From positions 1 to 11,608 of the forward strand of contig JAKALI010000066.1 of assembly GCA_021813195.1 (NCBI GenBank): DNA of 11,608 bases, in the 5' to 3' direction. A program made the translations under genes and the position numbers. This document shows positions 4,996-11,608 of this stretch, piece after piece; within the stretch, counting starts at the first letter, position 1; each line of letters starts with the position of its first letter. Under the pieces are notes generated by a model. That model was not told the DNA's origin and ran no database searches. It saw only the letters and a program-made list of their open reading frames with translations. This stretch comes from Pseudomonadota bacterium (GTDB lineage: Bacteria > Pseudomonadota > Alphaproteobacteria > Rhizobiales > Hyphomicrobiaceae).

Positions 4996-7764
4996 ATGAA
5001 CGACGAGCGCGCAGGCAACATGGGGGTCCGTTCATCGACAAATAATACGACTTCGGACCAGCCGGTGGCTCAGGCCCAATCGACGTCATGGCATGCCCTG
5101 ACCGTGGCGTCGGCGGCGGAGCGCCTCGAAGCTGACCTGCATGGCCTGTCCACTGCAGAAGCCGCAAGACGCCTTGCGCGCTATGGCCGCAATGCCCTGC
5201 CATCTCGGCCGCGCAAATCCGCGCTGCAGCGCTTCATCGCGCAATTCGATAATTTTCTCATTTACATTTTGCTGATCGCAGCCGGGGTCACGCTGTTACT
5301 CGGGCACTATCTCGACACGATGGTCATTCTTGCCGTGGTCGGCATCAACACCGTCATCGGCTTCGTGCAAGAGGGTAAGGCGGAGGAGGCGCTCGATGCC
5401 ATCCGCGGCATGATTAGCCCAAAAGCATCTGTCTTACGCGCGGGCCACCGGCTTACTATCGATGCGTCCGAGGTCGTCCCCGGCGACATCCTGCTGCTGG
5501 AGGCGGGAGACCGGGTGACGGCCGATGTGCGATTGATCCGTGCGCGAAATCTTGCGATCGACGAAGCGATCCTGACGGGTGAGTCCGTGCCCGTGCAAAA
5601 GTCGATCGAGCCGGTGACTGAGAGCGCGCCGATCGGCGATCGCCACGCCATGGCGTTTTCTGGCACGCTCGTCACCGCGGGACAGGGTGCGGGACTCGTC
5701 GTGGCGACGGGACCGGCGACGGAGTTGGGGCGCATCAGCGAACTGCTGGGGGAGGTGCAACAGCTCGAGACGCCGCTCATTCGGCAGATGAATATTCTGG
5801 CGCGACAGATCACGGTCATCATTGGCATTGCCGCTGTCTTCATTTTCGCCGTGGCGCTGCTGGTGCGCCAGTATCCGTTGGCCGAGGCTTTCATGGCGAT
5901 GGTCGCGATTGCGGTGGCGGCTATTCCGGAGGGGCTCCCCGCGGTCATGACGGTGACATTGGCAATCGGCGTCGAGCGCATGGCGCGGCGCAACGCCATT
6001 ATCCGTCGCCTGCCCGCTGTTGAAACGCTCGGCTGCGTATCGGTCATTTGTTCCGATAAGACTGGTACGCTGACGCGCAATGAAATGACGGTGACACGGG
6101 TCGTGCTGGCCGGCGCCGTCCTGGATGTTGGCGGCGTGGGCTACGAGCCCAAGGGTGGGTTCAGTCGGAACGGCGAAGAGTATGCCGCTGATGGGGATCC
6201 GCGGCTCATGGCTCTCGCGCGATCTGCGCTGTTGTGCAACGACGCCGCATTGCGTCAGGACGGAGGCCTCTGGTCGGTCGATGGCGATCCGATGGAAGGT
6301 GCGCTCGTCACCCTCGGTCTCAAGGCTGGTCACGATCGCGGGCACCTCATCAAAGAGTGGCCCCGCATCGATGCTATTCCATTCGATGCGGCCCATCGCT
6401 ACATGGCCACGCTGCATCGCAGCCATTCCGGCGAGGTCTTCGCCTGTGTGAAGGGTGCACCCGAACAGATCCTCGACATGTGTTCGTGCGAGGCCGGGCC
6501 GACGGGCGAACGTCCACTCGATCGCGCCTACTGGGAGGGGGCCATCGCGCAGTTGGCAGGCAGCGGCCGCCGCGTCCTGGCGCTCGCCTCACGACCGTTC
6601 CCAGCAGACAAGCGGGATCTGGAATTCGGCGATGTGGACTGTGGCCTTACTCTGGAAGGTTTGGTTGGCCTCATCGATCCGCCGCGACCCGAAGCGATCG
6701 CATCGGTCGCAGAATGCCAGAGTGCCGGCATTGCAGTCCGCATGATCACGGGCGACCATCGGGATACAGCGGGCGCAATCGCGCGCGAACTCGGGCTCGC
6801 CGATGCGCATCGTGTTGCCACGGGCCAGGATCTCGACGGCCTCAGTGACGCAGACCTGCAGCGCTTCGCGCTTGAAATTGGTATTTTCGCGCGCACGAGC
6901 CCGGAGCACAAGCTGCGTCTCGTGCAAGCGTTGCAGGCGGATGGCAAAGTCGTTGCCATGACAGGCGACGGCGTCAACGATGCGCCGGCCCTGAAGCGCG
7001 CCGATATCGGCGTCGCCATGGGCAAGAACGGCACCGAGGCGGCCAAAGAAGCCTCTGACATGGTGCTCGCCGACGATAACTTTGCCTCCATTGTCGCCGC
7101 CGTTCGCGAGGGCCGCACGGTCTATGACAACTTGAGCAAAGTCATCAGTTTCATCCTGCCCATTAATGGCGGTGAGTCGATAGTCATCGCGACGGCGATC
7201 CTGCTCGGTTTGACGCTGCCAATCCTGCCGTTGCAAATCTTGTGGGTGAATATGGTGAGCTCGGTGGCGCTCGCCATGACGCTCGCTTTTGAGCCAACCG
7301 AACCCAACGTGATGCGCCGGGCCCCGCGAGATCCAAAGGAGCCTCCGCTCACGGGCTTCCTGTTGTGGAGGATCGGACTGGTCTCCGTTCTTTTCGCCGT
7401 GGCGGCTTTCGCGATGTTCTCTTGGGCTCAGGCGCGTGGGCTACCCGACGAGGTGGCTCGCACGATGGTCGTCAATACGATTGTCGTGCTTGAGATCTTC
7501 TACCTCTTTTCGGTTCGCTTCATGCATGGGCCGTCAGCAACGCCACAAGGCGTACTGGGTACGCAGGCTGTGCTGATCGGCGTCAGCCTCGCGGTGCTCT
7601 TCCAGCTGATCTTCACCTACGTGCCGTTCATGAACACGCTATTTCAATCCCACCCGCTCACAGTGTACGATGGTGTTGTGATCATCGGCGTGGGCGTGCT
7701 CTTGTTCGTCATCCTTGAAGTCGAAAAAGTCGTCCGGCGGGTGCTCAATTCTCATCCATCTTGA
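4996..7764 (+). CDS. P2-type cation-transporting ATPase (HAD-IC; PMA1/CtpF/PacL-like)
   Basis: This ATP-driven cation pump of the inner membrane has 922 residues, normal for P2 ATPases. The cation_ATPase_N region (about 31-100) precedes the first two membrane segments. Then come TGES (194-197) in the actuator domain, PEGLP (311-315) in M4, DKTGTLT with phospho-acceptor Asp354, KGAPE (486-490) for nucleotide binding, TGD (585-587) and TGDGVNDAP (656-664). Six C-terminal membrane segments follow. Against SERCA, M5 keeps Asn and Glu (Asn724, Glu727), M6 keeps Asn752, and M8 keeps a Glu (833). The SERCA Thr799-Asp800 pair is Ser755-Ser756, so calcium specificity should not be assumed. Starts ATG 4996 and ATG 5020 are both possible; 5020 has AGG seven to nine bases upstream. 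Being divergent from a UspA gene suggests shared stress control. Its end overlaps convergent lepA by 20 bases. Confidence 0.93.
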   Translation: MNDERAGNMGVRSSTNNTTSDQPVAQAQSTSWHALTVASAAERLEADLHGLSTAEAARRLARYGRNALPSRPRKSALQRFIAQFDNFLIYILLIAAGVTLLLGHYLDTMVILAVVGINTVIGFVQEGKAEEALDAIRGMISPKASVLRAGHRLTIDASEVVPGDILLLEAGDRVTADVRLIRARNLAIDEAILTGESVPVQKSIEPVTESAPIGDRHAMAFSGTLVTAGQGAGLVVATGPATELGRISELLGEVQQLETPLIRQMNILARQITVIIGIAAVFIFAVALLVRQYPLAEAFMAMVAIAVAAIPEGLPAVMTVTLAIGVERMARRNAIIRRLPAVETLGCVSVICSDKTGTLTRNEMTVTRVVLAGAVLDVGGVGYEPKGGFSRNGEEYAADGDPRLMALARSALLCNDAALRQDGGLWSVDGDPMEGALVTLGLKAGHDRGHLIKEWPRIDAIPFDAAHRYMATLHRSHSGEVFACVKGAPEQILDMCSCEAGPTGERPLDRAYWEGAIAQLAGSGRRVLALASRPFPADKRDLEFGDVDCGLTLEGLVGLIDPPRPEAIASVAECQSAGIAVRMITGDHRDTAGAIARELGLADAHRVATGQDLDGLSDADLQRFALEIGIFARTSPEHKLRLVQALQADGKVVAMTGDGVNDAPALKRADIGVAMGKNGTEAAKEASDMVLADDNFASIVAAVREGRTVYDNLSKVISFILPINGGESIVIATAILLGLTLPILPLQILWVNMVSSVALAMTLAFEPTEPNVMRRAPRDPKEPPLTGFLLWRIGLVSVLFAVAAFAMFSWAQARGLPDEVARTMVVNTIVVLEIFYLFSVRFMHGPSATPQGVLGTQAVLIGVSLAVLFQLIFTYVPFMNTLFQSHPLTVYDGVVIIGVGVLLFVILEVEKVVRRVLNSHPS

Positions 7765-9547
7765 GCGCTGCGATGAAGGCTTCTTGTGGGATTTCGACCT
7801 TGCCGAATTCGCGCATCTTTTTCTTGCCGGCCTTCTGCTTCTCGAGCAGTTTACGTTTGCGCGTAATGTCACCGCCATAGCATTTGGCGAGCACGTCTTT
7901 GCGCAGGGCACGGATGGTCTCTCGCGCGATCACCTTGGCGCCAATCGCGGCTTGAATGGGAATCTGGAACATGTGCGGTGGGATCAGGTCCTTGAGCTTC
8001 TCGCACATCGCGCGACCGCGGCTGTCGGCCCGCGTTCGGTGTACGATGATGGACAGTGCATCGACCGGCTCACCGTTGACCAGGATGGAGAGCTTAACGA
8101 GGTCGCCTTCCTCATAACCCTTGATGTGGTAATCGAACGACGCATACCCGCGCGAGACGCTTTTTAGGCGATCATAGAAGTCGAATACGACTTCGTTGAG
8201 CGGCAGTTCATAGACGAGCATTGCGCGTGTGCCGACGTAGGTGAGCTGCTTCTGACGGCCGCGGCGGTCCTGGCAGAGTTTGAGCACGGCGCCCAGATGC
8301 TCGTCCGGGACGAGGATTGTTGCTTCGATCCAGGGTTCCTTGATGTGATCAATCTTCACCGGATCAGGCATATCGGCCGGATTGTGCAGCTCGATGACGG
8401 ACCCGTCGGTCATATGGATGTGATAAATGACAGACGGAGCCGTGGTGATGAGATCGAGGTTGAACTCGCGCACCAATCGTTCGGTGATGATCTCGAGATG
8501 CAAGAGGCCGAGAAACCCGCAGCGAAAGCCGAAGCCTAGAGCGGCTGAGCTTTCCGCCTCGAAAGAAAAGCTCGCGTCATTGAGGCGCAGCTTCGCCATC
8601 GCCTCACGCAAGTCTTCGAAGTCGGCCGCATCGACGGGAAAGAGGCCGCAGAAGACGACCGGTTGCGCCGGTTTGAATCCGGGGAGCGGCTCGGATGTTG
8701 GATTCTTTTCGTCGGTGATGGTATCGCCGACGCGCGTGTCGGCCACCTCCTTGATGGCGGCCGTGAGAAACCCGATTTCGCCGGGACCGAGCTCAGGCAG
8801 CATTTCTTGTTTGGGACGAAAGATGCCGACGCGCTCCACTTGATAGCTTGCGCCTGTCGACATCATCTTAATGCGTTGGCCCCTCTTCAAGGTTCCGTCA
8901 ACGACGCGCACGAGCACCACAACGCCGAGGTAGGCGTCATACCAGCTGTCAATCAGCATCGCCTTGAGCGGTTTTTTGGGATCGCCCTTGGGTGGGGGCA
9001 GGCGTTCGACGATGGCTTCCAGAACCGCCGGAACGTTGAGACCGGTCTTGGCCGACACCCCAATTGCGCCTGACGCATCGATGCCGATGACGTCCTCGAT
9101 CTGCTCCTTCACACGGTCTTCGTCCGCCGAGGGCAGGTCGATCTTGTTCAAGACGGGCAGGATTTCCAAGTTGTTGTCGAGTGCCTGGTAGACATTTGCG
9201 AGCGTTTGGGCTTCTACGCCCTGGCTCGCATCCACAACCAGAATGGCGCCCTCGCAGGCGGCCAGCGAGCGCGACACTTCGTAGGCGAAATCGACGTGTC
9301 CGGGCGTGTCCATCAGATTGAGCTGGTAGGTCTTGCCGTCCTTGGCGCGGTAGTCGAGGCGGACGGTTTGGGCCTTGATGGTGATGCCCCGCTCACGCTC
9401 AATGTCCATGGAATCGAGGATCTGAGCCTTCATCTCGCGGTCGGAAACGTTGCCGCACAGCTGGATCAGGCGGTCCGAGAGCGTGGACTTGCCGTGATCG
9501 ATGTGGGCGATGATGGAGAAATTGCGAATAAGGTTCGTATCGGTCAT
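7745..9547 (-). CDS. lepA: Elongation factor 4 (LepA), ribosome-associated GTPase
   Basis: EF4 is a translational GTPase that binds the ribosome and affects translation initiation or back-translocation under stress; its exact role is debated. The protein is 600 residues from ATG 9547, the normal family length. The G domain shows AHIDHGKST (14-22), switch II DTPGH (80-84), NKID (134-137) and SAK (165-167). EF-G-like domains follow, and the EF4-specific C-terminal domain contains [19 protein letters not shown], a strong signature. An upstream in-frame GTG at 9574 would add nine residues (MKPKCYQPP) not expected in the family, so 9547 is preferred, although no clear Shine-Dalgarno is seen. No lepB (signal peptidase) gene follows it, unlike in E. 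coli. The 3' end overlaps the P-type ATPase end tail to tail. Confidence 0.97.
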   Translation of the reverse strand: MTDTNLIRNFSIIAHIDHGKSTLSDRLIQLCGNVSDREMKAQILDSMDIERERGITIKAQTVRLDYRAKDGKTYQLNLMDTPGHVDFAYEVSRSLAACEGAILVVDASQGVEAQTLANVYQALDNNLEILPVLNKIDLPSADEDRVKEQIEDVIGIDASGAIGVSAKTGLNVPAVLEAIVERLPPPKGDPKKPLKAMLIDSWYDAYLGVVVLVRVVDGTLKRGQRIKMMSTGASYQVERVGIFRPKQEMLPELGPGEIGFLTAAIKEVADTRVGDTITDEKNPTSEPLPGFKPAQPVVFCGLFPVDAADFEDLREAMAKLRLNDASFSFEAESSAALGFGFRCGFLGLLHLEIITERLVREFNLDLITTAPSVIYHIHMTDGSVIELHNPADMPDPVKIDHIKEPWIEATILVPDEHLGAVLKLCQDRRGRQKQLTYVGTRAMLVYELPLNEVVFDFYDRLKSVSRGYASFDYHIKGYEEGDLVKLSILVNGEPVDALSIIVHRTRADSRGRAMCEKLKDLIPPHMFQIPIQAAIGAKVIARETIRALRKDVLAKCYGGDITRKRKLLEKQKAGKKKMREFGKVEIPQEAFIAALKMDEN

Positions 9548-9738
9548 GGGCGGCTGATAGCACTTGGGCTTCACCGGAAAAAGTGCCTTCTCTGAGCACC
9601 GTCAAGGCGCCGCAGCCTCTCAGCAACGGCGTTCAGGCGCAGCCCTCTAGCGGCGTGCGGTCGACAGGGCGCTTTGCAGTCCGCAGCCCATATGCCAAAA
9701 TGCGCTATCTCTGAAGTGGCCGTCCCTGGAGGTTCAAA
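9548..9738. other. Divergent intergenic region between lepA and the Met-rich gene
   Basis: These 191 bases should hold the promoters of both genes. I could not assign convincing -35/-10 pairs; a TTGCAG at 9674-9679 lacks a good partner at 16-18 bases. The only clear signal is GGAGG at 9728-9732, six bases before the ATG of the right-hand gene. No recognisable protein or RNA is seen in the rest. Confidence 0.4.
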
Positions 9739-10329
9739 ATGGCGTCGTCTGGCAGTCCGCGCAACAAGGGTTTCGCCGAGGCGTTAAATGCCGCCGGTTT
9801 GAACGAGGAGGTGCGCGCCTCCCTCACCTCAGCCTTCGACGCGTTGAATACGTGGCGTTCGGAAGTCGCCGCAGCGGCTGAGAAACACAGTGTCAAAGTT
9901 TACGACAAGATGAGTGCCGCTGCCAAGATCATGGGCTGGCCGCCTGAACTCGTTGATCTTACGCGTCAGCAGATGGAACAGGCCAACAAGATGCAGCTGC
10001 AGATGATCGATCAGGTGATGGACGTCTGGGAAGCGCAGGTGAAAAACCCAGGCATGTTCCAAATGCCCGGCGCCAACCAGGGCGGCAACCCATTCGCCGC
10101 CTTCGACATGAGCAACATGATGAAAGACATGCCGCAGTTCCCGGGCATGCCGAACATCAATGAGAGGGGGGCGATGGATTTCTCCAACATGTCGACGGCA
10201 CCCTTGCAATTCTGGATGCAAGCCGCCGACATGTGGCAGAAGAGCTGGCAGCAGGCTCTCTCTTCGTGGATGGAGGCCCAGTCCAACATGATGGGCGGCG
10301 GAGACGACAAGCCGCGCAACCGCCGCTAG
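9739..10329 (+). CDS. Uncharacterised methionine-rich protein, possibly phasin-like
   Basis: I do not recognise a named family. The start is well supported: GGAGG (9728-9732) lies six bases before ATG 9739. The 196 residues contain 21 methionines and 7 tryptophans but no cysteine. There is no signal peptide or membrane segment. Residues about 10-105 look mostly helical and amphipathic, with a Gln/Met-rich stretch (QQMEQANKMQLQMIDQVMDVW, starting near 76). Residues about 105-150 are rich in Met, Pro, Gly and Asn, including MSNMMKDMPQFPGMPN, and look flexible. The tail (about 153-183) is a Trp-rich amphipathic helix (LQFWMQAADMWQKSWQQAL), ending in a charged Asp-Asp-Lys/Arg segment. Helical, cysteine-free proteins with aromatic amphipathic helices recall phasins or PhaM-like granule proteins, so surface binding to polyhydroxyalkanoate granules is a possibility, but this is only inference. 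The gene stands alone between lepA and a tRNA. Confidence 0.8.
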   Translation: MASSGSPRNKGFAEALNAAGLNEEVRASLTSAFDALNTWRSEVAAAAEKHSVKVYDKMSAAAKIMGWPPELVDLTRQQMEQANKMQLQMIDQVMDVWEAQVKNPGMFQMPGANQGGNPFAAFDMSNMMKDMPQFPGMPNINERGAMDFSNMSTAPLQFWMQAADMWQKSWQQALSSWMEAQSNMMGGGDDKPRNRR

Positions 10330-10404
10330 GCGTTATCGAGCGTCCTTGGCGCAGCATCGTCATATCGCATAAGCTCACGATATGGGGCGTGTGCCTCGCG
10401 GATC

Positions 10405-10481
10405 GGTCCCGTAGCTCAGCTGGATAGAGCGGCAGTTTCCTAAACTGTAGGTCGCAGGTTCGAGCCCTGCCGGGATCGCCA
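10405..10481 (+). tRNA. tRNA-Arg (anticodon CCT)
   Basis: A full cloverleaf is visible over 77 bases. The acceptor stem GGTCCCG (10405-10411) pairs with CGGGATC (10471-10477), allowing one G-T pair. The discriminator is G10478, and CCA is encoded at 10479-10481. The D arm contains GCTCAGCTGGATAGAGC. The anticodon arm is GCAGT-TTCCTAA-ACTGT, giving anticodon CCT, which reads AGG. The T arm is GCAGG-TTCGAGC-CCTGC. Its 3' end is 16 bases from the convergent trhO stop. tRNA-Arg(CCT) genes are common integration sites, but no integrase or duplicated 3' end is seen here. Confidence 0.97.
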
Positions 10482-10484
10482 CAT

Positions 10485-10519
10485 GGAGAACACATCATCA
10501 GCTCTGCGAGCCGTTCTCC
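10485..10519. repeat. Inverted repeat between tRNA-Arg and the trhO 3' end
   Basis: GGAGAAC (10485-10491) and GTTCTCC (10513-10519) are perfect 7-base arms with 21 bases between. The repeat starts three bases after the tRNA CCA, and its right arm lies in the last codons of trhO. It could be a shared end-of-transcript hairpin, but the loop is large and there is no T run on either strand, so a terminator is not established. Confidence 0.2.
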
Positions 10520-11301
10520 GGGCACTGCGGACAAAGCTGGGATGCGCTTGGTCGGGGACAGCCGCATCCACTGCAAAGTTGGTATCCGGCCGGCTTGAGG
10601 CCGTGGCCGACCGCAACTCGCTCATCGAACACGAAGCACGCACCCTGCCAGAGACTGTCAATTGGCCGGATTTCCTCCAGATACTTCAGGATGCCGCCCT
10701 CAAGATGATAGACCTCCTCAAAGCCATGCGCGAGCAGATAGGAGGAGGCCTTCTCGCAGCGGATGCCGCCGGTACAGAACATCGCGATTTTCGTGTCGCG
10801 GCGCGGATCCAGGTGAAGGGCAACAAAGTCTTTAAACTCGGTAAAGGTGCGTGTTCCGGGATTCCGCGCCCCGCGGAAGGTGCCGATGGCGACCTCGTAT
10901 GTATTACGCGTGTCGATGACAACGACGTCCGTCTGGGAAATCAGCCCATTCCAATCCTTGGGCGCGACGTAGGTCCCCACGCGCTCGGTGGGATTGGCTT
11001 CTGGCGCACCAAACGTAAGTATTTCGTCCTTCACTTTCACTTTCCAGCGCTGGAAGGGCGGGTGTGAGGCCAAAGAGTCTTTGGTTCTGAGATCCGCCAA
11101 GTGCGGCTCTTCGCGCAGTAAGGCCAAGCAGCGGACGACGGCCTCGCGCGTCCCGGCAATCGTGCCATTGATGCCTTCGCGCCCAATCAGGATCGTCCCG
11201 GTGAGGCCGGCCGCAATCCCCAAGTTGCTGAGCTTGGCCTGCAAGGAGCTGGGTCTCGCAATGGGCGCGAATTTGTAAAAAGCGGAGATGGTGATGGTCA
11301 T
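10498..11301 (-). CDS. trhO: tRNA uridine(34) hydroxylase TrhO, rhodanese-family (YceA)
   Basis: TrhO makes 5-hydroxyuridine at the wobble U34 of certain tRNAs, using prephenate-independent oxygen chemistry. The 267 residues begin with the family N-terminus (TITISAFYKFAP), followed by an acylphosphatase-like part with GREGINGTIAG (40-50). The rhodanese domain follows: DVVVIDTRNTYEVAIG (125-140) and the active loop MFCTGGIRCEKAS (174-186), with Cys176 in the catalytic position. Next come EGGILKYLE (201-209) and the family block SLWQGACFVFDERV (216-229). The tail has two CxxC pairs (Cys243/246, Cys257/260), as in E. coli TrhO but more tightly spaced, probably for zinc. ATG 11379 would add 26 residues not typical of the family, so 11301 is chosen, although the Shine-Dalgarno is poor. 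The adjacent tRNA has C34 and is not an expected substrate. Confidence 0.93.
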   Translation of the reverse strand: MTITISAFYKFAPIARPSSLQAKLSNLGIAAGLTGTILIGREGINGTIAGTREAVVRCLALLREEPHLADLRTKDSLASHPPFQRWKVKVKDEILTFGAPEANPTERVGTYVAPKDWNGLISQTDVVVIDTRNTYEVAIGTFRGARNPGTRTFTEFKDFVALHLDPRRDTKIAMFCTGGIRCEKASSYLLAHGFEEVYHLEGGILKYLEEIRPIDSLWQGACFVFDERVAVGHGLKPAGYQLCSGCGCPRPSASQLCPQCPENGSQS

Positions 11302-11408
11302 GACCGGGGAGCCAGATTGGGACGGACAGGGTGCGTGTGACGAACGTTCGCCTCTGCGGATCCATGGTGAGCCAAGCATGCAACGGACATGAAACCCTGA
11401 TCGAGGCC

Positions 11409-11422
11409 GCCGGCTAGCCGGC
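11409..11422. repeat. 14-base GC-rich palindrome
   Basis: GCCGGCTAGCCGGC is fully self-complementary and could fold as a five-pair stem with a CTAG loop. There is no T run after it. It could be a protein-binding site or a weak hairpin; function is unknown. Confidence 0.25.
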
Positions 11423-11490
11423 TTGAGCGGATTTCAGTGCGGCCAGTGTCGTCTAATATTTCTCTCAATGCGGCAGTTCTTTCGCCGTCG

Positions 11491-11513
11491 GTTTCACAGA
11501 TCTGTCATGAAAC
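11491..11513. promoter_or_regulatory. Dyad upstream of the right-edge gene
   Basis: GTTTCA (11491-11496) and TGAAAC (11508-11513) are perfect inverted arms separated by 11 bases. A second perfect palindrome, ACAGATCTGT (11496-11505), lies between them with a centre shifted by 1.5 bases. The position, about 60 bases before the start at 11573, suits an operator for a dimeric regulator. This is inference only. Confidence 0.25.
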
Positions 11514-11572
11514 TCGCCCGGCCCAGCGAGAGTATTGTAATTGCGTTGGAATGCGGCCATGGAGACGAGGTG

Positions 11573-11608
11573 ATGATGCAGGATGCAGTCAAAGACTATT
11601 ATGGCAAA
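11573..11608 (+). CDS. Start of a probable SAM-dependent methyltransferase (ArsM-like), 3' partial
   Basis: Only 12 codons are visible, reading MMQDAVKDYYGK, open to the window edge. GGAG at 11561-11564, eight bases before ATG 11573, is a good ribosome binding site; the second ATG at 11576 is equally possible. The sequence AVKDYYGK resembles the N-terminus I remember for arsenite methyltransferase-like class I methyltransferases (xVxxYYGKxLxxSxDLKTxAC). This rests on eight residues and memory of the family, so the function is tentative; that a coding region starts here is more secure. Confidence 0.45.
   Translation, partial: MMQDAVKDYYGK

Larger units (their letters stand above)
11302..11572. 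other. Intergenic region upstream of trhO and of the right-edge gene
   Basis: These 271 bases are divergent upstream space for trhO and the gene starting at 11573. They hold the perfect palindrome GCCGGCTAGCCGGC (11409-11422) and the dyad at 11491-11513. No protein or RNA gene is recognised. I could not identify a convincing promoter by eye. Confidence 0.4.

Noticed and set aside
5307..6426. Two long minus-strand frames (257 and 330 codons) inside the ATPase
   Set aside because: They lie entirely opposite strongly conserved ATPase motifs in high-GC DNA, where long antisense frames are expected by chance.
6528..7236. Minus-strand frames of 196 and 215 codons inside the ATPase 3' half
   Set aside because: These are antisense shadows of conserved ATPase coding sequence with no independent start signal.
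10405..10481. tRNA-Arg as the attachment site of an integrated element
   Set aside because: No integrase gene, no second copy of the tRNA 3' end and no composition change are seen to the right of it; trhO follows directly.
10157..10661. Minus-strand open frames reading GRARTCDLQFRKLPLYPAELRD and RQGSNLRPTV
   Set aside because: These are the well-known false proteins produced by translating a tRNA gene and its flank on the antisense strand; the tRNA-Arg at 10405-10481 explains them.
10483..11067. 194-codon plus-strand frame opposite trhO
   Set aside because: It is antisense to the trhO rhodanese domain and shows no family features.

Overview
The window looks like a piece of an alphaproteobacterial chromosome, probably Hyphomicrobiales-like. 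The support is the high GC of most genes, the overall protein character of LepA, TrhO and the HTH protein, and a BciA-type 8-vinyl reductase. BciA belongs to (bacterio)chlorophyll synthesis, so the organism is probably a phototrophic purple bacterium or descends from one. No other photosynthesis gene is visible. The taxonomic placement is inference from memory, not from a search.

Layout. Positions 1-1662 hold the 3' part of a membrane O-acyltransferase fused to an SGNH domain, in clearly AT-richer DNA than the rest, which suggests a transferred surface-polysaccharide gene. After 277 bases without a convincing gene comes bciA (1940-2935). It is followed on the same strand by an XRE-type HTH regulator (3090-3875) with an uncharacterised C-terminal domain and operator-like repeats just in front of it. 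The next gene on the minus strand is a two-domain universal stress protein (3880-4803). It is divergent from a P2-type cation ATPase (4996-7764), and the intergenic space holds an inverted repeat. The ATPase ends 20 bases inside the convergent lepA gene (7745-9547, minus).

Divergent from lepA is an unassigned methionine-rich, cysteine-free protein (9739-10329) with some phasin-like character. A complete tRNA-Arg(CCT) follows (10405-10481), then convergent trhO (10498-11301, minus), a tRNA U34 hydroxylase. At the extreme right edge a new plus-strand gene begins (11573 onward). Its first 12 residues resemble the start of ArsM-like methyltransferases.

How the genes relate. Most are independent housekeeping or stress units rather than one operon. 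Two groupings have biological logic. One is the UspA/P-type ATPase divergent pair, which parallels the adjacent UspA and CtpF genes of the Mycobacterium tuberculosis hypoxia regulon. The other is a translation group (lepA, tRNA-Arg, trhO). I see no CRISPR array, complete insertion sequence, integrase or phage gene, and no clear evidence of a wholly new system. The most open items are the orphan bciA, the HTH protein with its repeats, the altered ion site of the ATPase and the Met-rich protein.
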